A stretch of DNA of 64,000 bases from Massilia sp. BJB1822 (GTDB lineage: Bacteria; Pseudomonadota; Gammaproteobacteria; Burkholderiales; Burkholderiaceae_D), in contig NZ_JABWEB010000012.1 in NCBI RefSeq assembly GCF_013369485.1, positions 106,450-170,449 of the forward strand, written 5' to 3'. This document shows positions 59,166-64,000 of this stretch, in pieces (within the stretch, counting starts at the first letter, position 1; the number at the start of each line of letters is the position of its first letter). A program made the position numbers and the translations under genes. Under the pieces are notes generated by a model. It ran no database searches. It was not told the origin of the DNA and worked only from the letters and a program-made list of their open reading frames with translations.

Positions 59166-61298
59166 ATGAAGCAATTAAAAGCTAAGCTTGCGGATACCAC
59201 CCGGGCTGGCCTGTCGCTGTCGCTGTCGCTGAATGCCAAAATCTGCGCGGCGGCGACCATACTTGTGGTGCTGAGCCTCGGTGTGACCGCTACGGTGATC
59301 GGCATCAAGAGCAGCAATACCGCCGAAGCGGACGCCATGAATCTGGCACGCACGGCCTCGCGCGAGGCGGCCGGCGCGCTGCAAAGCCGCATCACGACCA
59401 ATCTGGCGACCGTGCGCGGCGTGGCCGACAGCATGCGCGCCACGCGCGGCAGCAAGCAGCCGATGACGCGCGAGCAGACCGGCGAGGTGGTGAAGACGGC
59501 CCTGCTGTCCTCGCAGGACTTGCTGGGGGCGGCCGTGACCTGGGAACCGAATGCGCTGGACGGCAAGGATGCCGAATACGCCGGCAAGAAGCCGGAATAT
59601 GACGACACCGGCCGCTACATGCCTTATTGGACCCGCAACGATTCCGGCGGCGTGAATGTGGAGCCGATCGTGTTCTCGCCGCAGGCCGGCGCCAACGACT
59701 GGTACGACATTCCCAAGCGCAGCGGCAAGGTGTATTTCACCGAACCTTATGTCTACCCGGTCAACGGCAAGGATGTGCTGATGGCGTCCCTGGTGGCGCC
59801 CATCACGATCGACGGCAAATTCCAGGGTACGGCCAGCGCCGACTTCATGTTGACCTATCTGACCAAGATTCTGGCCGATATGAAAACCATCGACCAGGGT
59901 ACGCTGGCGCTGGTGTCGAACGGCGGCCTGTATGCCAGCCACCCGAGTGCCGCCCTGATCGGCAAGAAGGCGGACGACATTCCGGCCACCGGCCTGGAAC
60001 GCATCCGCCAGGGCCAGCCTTACGAATACCAGGATGACAAGGGCATTGTCCATATTCTGCAACCCATCTTCCTGCACCCGGATATCGGCGCCTGGTCGGT
60101 GCAGCTGAATTTCCCGCGCAGCGTGGCCACCGCCTCGGCGCGCGAGCTGATGGGCTACACCTTGATCGTCTCGCTGCTGTGTGCCTTCGCCACCGCCGTG
60201 GCCCTGGTCGCCATCCTGTACCGCCTGACGCAGCCGCTGCGCACCCTGGGCACGGCCATGACCGGCCTGGCCAGCGGCGACGCCGACTTGAGCGCGAGGC
60301 TGGAGGTGAAGGGCAACGACGAACTGGCCGTGATCGGCAAGGGCTTCAATGAATTCATCAGCAAGATACACGCCGTGCTGACGGAGGTGCGCACCAGTTC
60401 CGACAGCGTGGCCGTGGCCAGCAGTGAAATCAAGCAGGGCAATGCCGACCTGTCGGCGCGCACCGAGCAGCAGGCCAGCGCGCTGGAGGAAACCGCCGCT
60501 TCGATGGACGAGCTGACCTCCACCGTCAAGCAGAACGCCGACAATGCGCGCCAGGCCAACCAGCTGGCGGCATCGGCCTCGGAAGTGGCGACCAAGGGCG
60601 GCGTGGTGGTGTCGCAGGTGGTCGATACCATGGCGTCGATCAACGATTCCTCGAAGAAGATTGTGGACATCATCAGCGTGATCGACGGCATCGCCTTCCA
60701 GACCAATATCCTGGCACTGAACGCGGCGGTGGAAGCGGCGCGTGCCGGCGAACAGGGACGCGGCTTTGCTGTGGTGGCTTCCGAGGTGCGCAATCTGGCG
60801 CAACGCAGCGCGGCGGCGGCCAAGGAAATCAAGGAGCTGATCGGCGATTCGGTCAGCAAGGTGGAAGCGGGCAGCCAGCTGGTGGTCAGCGCCGGCAGCA
60901 CGATGGACGAAGTGGTGTCCAGCGTGCGCCGCGTCAGCGACATAGTGGGCGAAATCGCCGCCGCCAGCGTCGAACAGAGCACCGGCATCAGCCAGGTCAA
61001 CCAGGCCATCACCCAGATGGACAGCGTGACCCAGCAGAATGCGGCCCTGGTCGAGGAAGCGGCAGCGGCGGCGGAAAGCCTGCAGGACCAGGCGGCCAAG
61101 CTGGTATCGCTGGTGAGCGCGTTCAAGATGGACAGCGGCATCGCGCCGCCGGCCATGCAGCGCGCGGCCGCGCCAAGGGCGGTGGTAGCCGTTGCCAAGC
61201 CGGCGCCGGCCCGCAAGGCTGCGGCTCCCGCGCCAAAACCGGCAGCGGCATCCAAACCGGCCTCCGTCAGCGGCGACGACGGCTGGGAAGAGTTCTAA
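59166..61298 (+). CDS. Methyl-accepting chemotaxis protein with dCache-type sensor
   Basis: 710 aa; AAGGAGTAGTAGG precedes ATG 59166. Helix TM1 ~20-40; periplasmic dCache-like domain ~45-320 (VTWEPNALDGKDAEYAGKKPEYDD and the WYDIPKRSGKVYFTEPYVYPVNGKDVLMASLVAPI segment); TM2 ~326-346; HAMP ~348-400; signalling hairpin with the conserved tip EQGRGFAVVASEVRNLAQ (Glu529 onward). An Ala/Pro/Lys linker leads to a C-terminal DDGWEEF, matching the xWxxF pentapeptide that tethers CheR and CheB. The ligand is likely a small organic compound, possibly one linked to the porin encoded upstream. Confidence 0.95.
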   Translation: MKQLKAKLADTTRAGLSLSLSLNAKICAAATILVVLSLGVTATVIGIKSSNTAEADAMNLARTASREAAGALQSRITTNLATVRGVADSMRATRGSKQPMTREQTGEVVKTALLSSQDLLGAAVTWEPNALDGKDAEYAGKKPEYDDTGRYMPYWTRNDSGGVNVEPIVFSPQAGANDWYDIPKRSGKVYFTEPYVYPVNGKDVLMASLVAPITIDGKFQGTASADFMLTYLTKILADMKTIDQGTLALVSNGGLYASHPSAALIGKKADDIPATGLERIRQGQPYEYQDDKGIVHILQPIFLHPDIGAWSVQLNFPRSVATASARELMGYTLIVSLLCAFATAVALVAILYRLTQPLRTLGTAMTGLASGDADLSARLEVKGNDELAVIGKGFNEFISKIHAVLTEVRTSSDSVAVASSEIKQGNADLSARTEQQASALEETAASMDELTSTVKQNADNARQANQLAASASEVATKGGVVVSQVVDTMASINDSSKKIVDIISVIDGIAFQTNILALNAAVEAARAGEQGRGFAVVASEVRNLAQRSAAAAKEIKELIGDSVSKVEAGSQLVVSAGSTMDEVVSSVRRVSDIVGEIAAASVEQSTGISQVNQAITQMDSVTQQNAALVEEAAAAAESLQDQAAKLVSLVSAFKMDSGIAPPAMQRAAAPRAVVAVAKPAPARKAAAPAPKPAAASKPASVSGDDGWEEF

Positions 61299-62215
61299 TC
61301 GGTGTGGGTGGCGGACTGCGTCCTGCAGCCCGCCCGCCGCTCTTTCCCTCCCAGCCCTTCGGCTGCTGAGGTTCGCCAGGGCGGCAGCGGCCGTCCCTGG
61401 CCATTCCTGAATCCTTCGCCGCGCCGTCTGCGCGGCGTTCCCGCACCGCTGGCTGGACCTGGCGTGCCAGGCGTGCTGGCGATGGCGCGGTTCAATTTCT
61501 CCATCAAACCTTCCGGCACATTGTTGCTGCAAACGATGTGGCGCGGCAGGCCGGCCGGCATATCGGCGTATTCCAGCATGGCCAGCGTCTGCGCCAGCGG
61601 ATCGCGTTCCTTGAAGAAGGCCCAGTCGGCACGGTCCACAATCACATAGGTGGCGCGGCCGGCGGCCAGCATGCGCAGCATCGAGGGCGTATCCACGGTG
61701 CGCCGCATGATCTGGTTGGCGCTGCGCGCCATCATGCCATCCAGTTCAGGGCCGTAGGAGACGCCGTCGATCACGCCCAGCGTCAGCTCCTTATTGGCCA
61801 GCAGCTCGGGCAGGGTGGCGTGCGCCTTGATCTCGTCCAGATTGCGCGCGGCAGTCAGCACGATATGGGTCTGGTCCATGTGGAAGGGCAGGCTGAACTG
61901 CGCCACGGCCTCGCGTTCGGGCAGGCGATACCAGCTCACCGAGCAGTAATTCGGTTCGCCATGCGCCAGATTGTTCCAGATGCGCCGCTGCGGCTCGTTA
62001 ACGAAGCGCGTTGAAATTCCCGCCTCGGTGAAGATGGCCTGCGCGCGCAGCAGCAGCAGGCCTTTCAATTCGCCGTTCTCCGCGTAGTGATAGGGTGGTT
62101 TCAGGCGCCATGCCACTGTGATGGTGGGCATGGGCTGCGCCGCCGCCATGGAACAGCTTAAGCCGGCGAACAGGGCCAGCAGAGCGGGTTTCAGGCGTGG
62201 GGTGCAGATATTCAT
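61295..62215 (-). CDS. Periplasmic substrate-binding-like protein with aberrant C-terminus
   Basis: 306 aa from ATG 62215. Signal peptide ~1-26 (ALFAGLSCSMAAA). The core (ITVAWRLKPPYHYAENGELKGLL, RFVNEPQRRIWNNL, YCSVSWYRLPEREAVAQFSLPF, ATYVIVDRADW) is a type 2 periplasmic binding protein (SBP_bac_3-like). After LMEKLNRAIA, the last ~60 residues are Arg/Gly/Pro-rich and lack any family pattern, as if the normal stop has been lost or a frameshift entered near 61485. The end overlaps the MCP gene by four bases on the other strand. Confidence 0.7.
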   Translation of the reverse strand: MNICTPRLKPALLALFAGLSCSMAAAQPMPTITVAWRLKPPYHYAENGELKGLLLLRAQAIFTEAGISTRFVNEPQRRIWNNLAHGEPNYCSVSWYRLPEREAVAQFSLPFHMDQTHIVLTAARNLDEIKAHATLPELLANKELTLGVIDGVSYGPELDGMMARSANQIMRRTVDTPSMLRMLAAGRATYVIVDRADWAFFKERDPLAQTLAMLEYADMPAGLPRHIVCSNNVPEGLMEKLNRAIASTPGTPGPASGAGTPRRRRGEGFRNGQGRPLPPWRTSAAEGLGGKERRAGCRTQSATHTD

Positions 62216-62357
62216 ATCTTGGCGATTATAAGCAGGTATTGCCAAAACGTCAGCGTTATAGATGGTTTGTATAACAAAAAAATTCTGAATCCAGCCGCAT
62301 CCCCGCTGCGTATAAGGAAGGGCAGTGCCTTCCCGTTCAAACAAGCAGGAGGATCAG

Positions 62358-63860
62358 ATGGAAAATATCATGCAGTACCCGCTGCGCGTCGCGCTGGCGG
62401 CCGGTGTGCTGGCTGGACTGGTGGCGGCGCCTGTTTTGGCGTCCAGCCACCGCGAAGCGCCCTCTATTACCCGCATCCCCAAGGCTGACGCCACGGACTT
62501 TTATATGTTCCGCAGCTATGAGCCGGGCCGCGAAAAGTTCGTGACGCTGATTGCGAACTATATTCCTTTGCAGGACGCCTACGGCGGCCCGAATTACTTC
62601 CAGCTCGATCCGGATGCGCTGTACGAAATCCACATCGACAATAACGGCGATGCGAAGGAAGACATCAGCTTTCAGTTCCGCTTCACGAATACCGTGAAGA
62701 ATGCGCAGTTCACGGTGGGCGGCAAGAAAGTACCCATCCCGCTGGTCACCAACGGCGGCCCGATCAACGATGTGAATCCGGCCGGCCTGAATGTGCGCGA
62801 AACGTATTCGGTGATGGTGGTGCGCGGCGACCGGCGTGGCGGCGCGCGCGCGCCGGTCAGCAATGCAGGCAACGGCAGCGTGGTGTTCGATAAGCCGGTG
62901 GACAATATCGGCAACAAGGCCATTCCCGACTATGCCGGCTATGCGGGCCGCCATATCTACAGCGTGAAGATTCCCGGCTGCGAAACGCCGGGACGCATGT
63001 TCGCCGGCCAGCGCAAGGATTCCTTCGCCGTCAACCTGGGCGAGACATTTGACCTCGTCAACTACAAGGCGCCGGCGGTGGAGTTCCTGCCCAACGCCGA
63101 GAAGAATGCGCGCGACGATCTGGCCGACAAGAATGTGACGACCATCGCGCTGGAAGTCGCCGCTGCCTGCCTGACCGCCCCGGGTTCGGCCGATCCCGTG
63201 ATCGGCGGCTGGACCACGGCCAGCCTGCGCCAGGGACGGCTGCTGAACCCCGTTCCCGGCGACGCAGTCGGCGCTTCGAAGGAGGGCGGCGCCTGGACTC
63301 AGGTATCGCGCCTCGGCATGCCGCTGGTGAACGAACTGGTGATCGGCTTGAAGGACAAGGACCGCTTCAATCACAGCAAGCCGGCCGCCGATGGCCAGTT
63401 CGCCACCTATGTGACGAATCCCACGCTGCCGGCCCTGGTCGAGGTCTTGTTCGGCAATGCCGGCGCCAAGGCGCCCACCAATTTTCCGCGCAACGATCTG
63501 GTGGCGACCTTCCTCACCGGCGTAAAAGGCTTGAACCAGCCGGCGAACGTGAAAGCGTCCGAGATGCTGCGCCTGAACACGGCAATCGCGCCAGTGGCGA
63601 TGGGGGCGCAGAAGCGCCTGGGCGTGATCGATGGCGACAACGCGGGCTTTCCCAACGGCCGCCGTCCTGGCGACGACGTGGTCGACATCGAACTGCGCGT
63701 CGCCATGGGCAAGCTGTGCACCTTGAACCTGGGCTGCACGCCGGCCGACGCGCCGGCCGGCGCCATCCGCTTTACCGATGGCGCTTATCTGGACGACAGC
63801 TTCTTTACCGCGTCCTTTCCCTATCTGAAAACGCCGATTCCGGGCTCGCCCCAGCAATAA
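62358..63860 (+). CDS. DUF4331-family exported protein
   Basis: 500 aa; AGGAGGA at 62347-62353 supports ATG 62358. Signal peptide ~1-27 (LVAAPVLA). The mature start SSHREAPSITRIPKADATDFYMFRSYEPGR is the diagnostic opening of DUF4331. Further family segments are DPDALYEIHIDNNGDAKEDISFQFRF, GCETPGRMFAGQRKDSFAVNLG and NGRRPGDDVVDIELRVAMG. The role is unknown, but such proteins are usually secreted and found next to small lipoprotein or TPR genes, as here. Confidence 0.92.
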   Translation: MENIMQYPLRVALAAGVLAGLVAAPVLASSHREAPSITRIPKADATDFYMFRSYEPGREKFVTLIANYIPLQDAYGGPNYFQLDPDALYEIHIDNNGDAKEDISFQFRFTNTVKNAQFTVGGKKVPIPLVTNGGPINDVNPAGLNVRETYSVMVVRGDRRGGARAPVSNAGNGSVVFDKPVDNIGNKAIPDYAGYAGRHIYSVKIPGCETPGRMFAGQRKDSFAVNLGETFDLVNYKAPAVEFLPNAEKNARDDLADKNVTTIALEVAAACLTAPGSADPVIGGWTTASLRQGRLLNPVPGDAVGASKEGGAWTQVSRLGMPLVNELVIGLKDKDRFNHSKPAADGQFATYVTNPTLPALVEVLFGNAGAKAPTNFPRNDLVATFLTGVKGLNQPANVKASEMLRLNTAIAPVAMGAQKRLGVIDGDNAGFPNGRRPGDDVVDIELRVAMGKLCTLNLGCTPADAPAGAIRFTDGAYLDDSFFTASFPYLKTPIPGSPQQ

Positions 63861-63870
63861 GGAGAAGATC

Positions 63871-63916
63871 ATGAGACGACTGATCCTGAGCGCAGCCTTG
63901 CTGCTGAGCGCTTGCG
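63871..63916 (+). CDS. Start of a small lipoprotein gene, cut by low-quality sequence
   Basis: AAGGAGAA precedes ATG 63871. The peptide begins MRRLILSAALLLSACGG, a clear lipobox (LSAC, Cys15). After 63916 the sequence runs into poly-G and then poly-C, so the rest cannot be read. In DUF4331 loci, a small exported protein often follows. Confidence 0.6.
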
Positions 63917-63970
63917 GCGGGGGGGGGGGCGGGCGCGGGGGGGGACCCCCCCCCCCCCCCCCCCCCCCCC
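63917..63970. other. Poly-G/poly-C run, probable sequence artefact
   Basis: From 63917 the sequence is almost pure G, then from 63946 to 63970 it is 25 C in a row. It lies in what should be the coding sequence of a lipoprotein. This is the pattern of a failed read end or a wrong contig join, not of a biological repeat. Confidence 0.8.
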
Positions 63971-64000
63971 GTCCGGGCTGTATTTGATGGCGTTGTTGAT
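63971..64000 (-). CDS. Fragment of a histidine kinase ATPase domain (N-box)
   Basis: The last 30 bases on the minus strand read INNAIKYSPD, the N-box of HATPase_c sensor kinases (usual form: LLNNAIKYSP). There is no link to the lipoprotein or DUF4331 gene. It starts right after the poly-C run, so it could come from another part of the genome joined by mistake. Confidence 0.5.

Noticed and set aside
59175..61532. Open frame of 785 codons on the minus strand opposite the chemoreceptor
   Set aside because: Composition is His/Arg/Gly-rich, with no family motifs and no ribosome site; the MCP on the plus strand has clear conserved motifs.
1..64000. tRNA, rRNA, insertion sequences or CRISPR arrays
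   Set aside because: Read for these on both strands; nothing with a convincing signature was seen.

Overview
This is a GC-rich chromosomal segment with dense, overlapping bacterial operons. The gene content (FecI/FecR/TonB set, TorF-type porin, DUF4331 protein, MCP, HscC chaperone, Ebo cluster) and codon use suggest a betaproteobacterium of the Oxalobacteraceae type (Massilia/Duganella/Janthinobacterium-like). That placement is an inference. No rRNA, tRNA, CRISPR array or insertion sequence was seen.

Layout. 1-13186: a co-directional VirB-type type IV secretion operon (virB2, B3, B4, B5, B6, a B7-like lipoprotein, B8, B9, B10, B11, virD4, traX). Most genes are joined by ATGA overlaps. The VirD4 coupling protein is about twice the usual length and carries a methyltransferase-like, TPR and GNAT-like tail. 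13312-18539: a FecI sigma, FecR, STN-containing TonB receptor and metallo-beta-lactamase-fold gene set. 18635-20893: a large unrecognised protein that could be a secreted effector. 20997-26598: FdhD facing a YdeP-type molybdoenzyme and a bestrophin, then a MocR-type regulator. 26599-30425: an AT-rich leader, a four-repeat Gly/Gln-rich protein, a free-standing subtilase prodomain and a subtilase, closed by a strong terminator.

30496-45964 is the most interesting part. It holds a complete Ebo (EDB) set: eboF on the minus strand, then eboD, eboE, eboC, eboA and eboB on the plus strand. These sit in an 11-gene plus-strand operon that begins with a lipoprotein and two tandem gene pairs, and ends with a DyP-type peroxidase. 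Each pair looks like a VioB/RebD/StaD-type enzyme split into its N-terminal half and its ferritin-like C-terminal half. The operon therefore joins two putative oxidative dimerisation enzymes to the cluster known from cyanobacterial scytonemin export and from nematode repellence in Pseudomonas. I predict an aromatic or indolic dimer pathway with an unknown product. No VioA/RebO-type amino acid oxidase is present in the window.

46051-49300: a 2H phosphoesterase and an HscC/J-like chaperone pair. 49426-56319: AraC and MocR regulators among SUKH-like and other small, lower-GC genes that look like an immunity-gene array. 56451-63860: VOC protein, two periplasmic binding proteins, TorF porin, chemoreceptor and a DUF4331 protein. 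The last ~85 bases contain poly-G and poly-C runs followed by 30 bases that read as a histidine-kinase N-box on the minus strand. This looks like a low-quality or chimeric sequence end.
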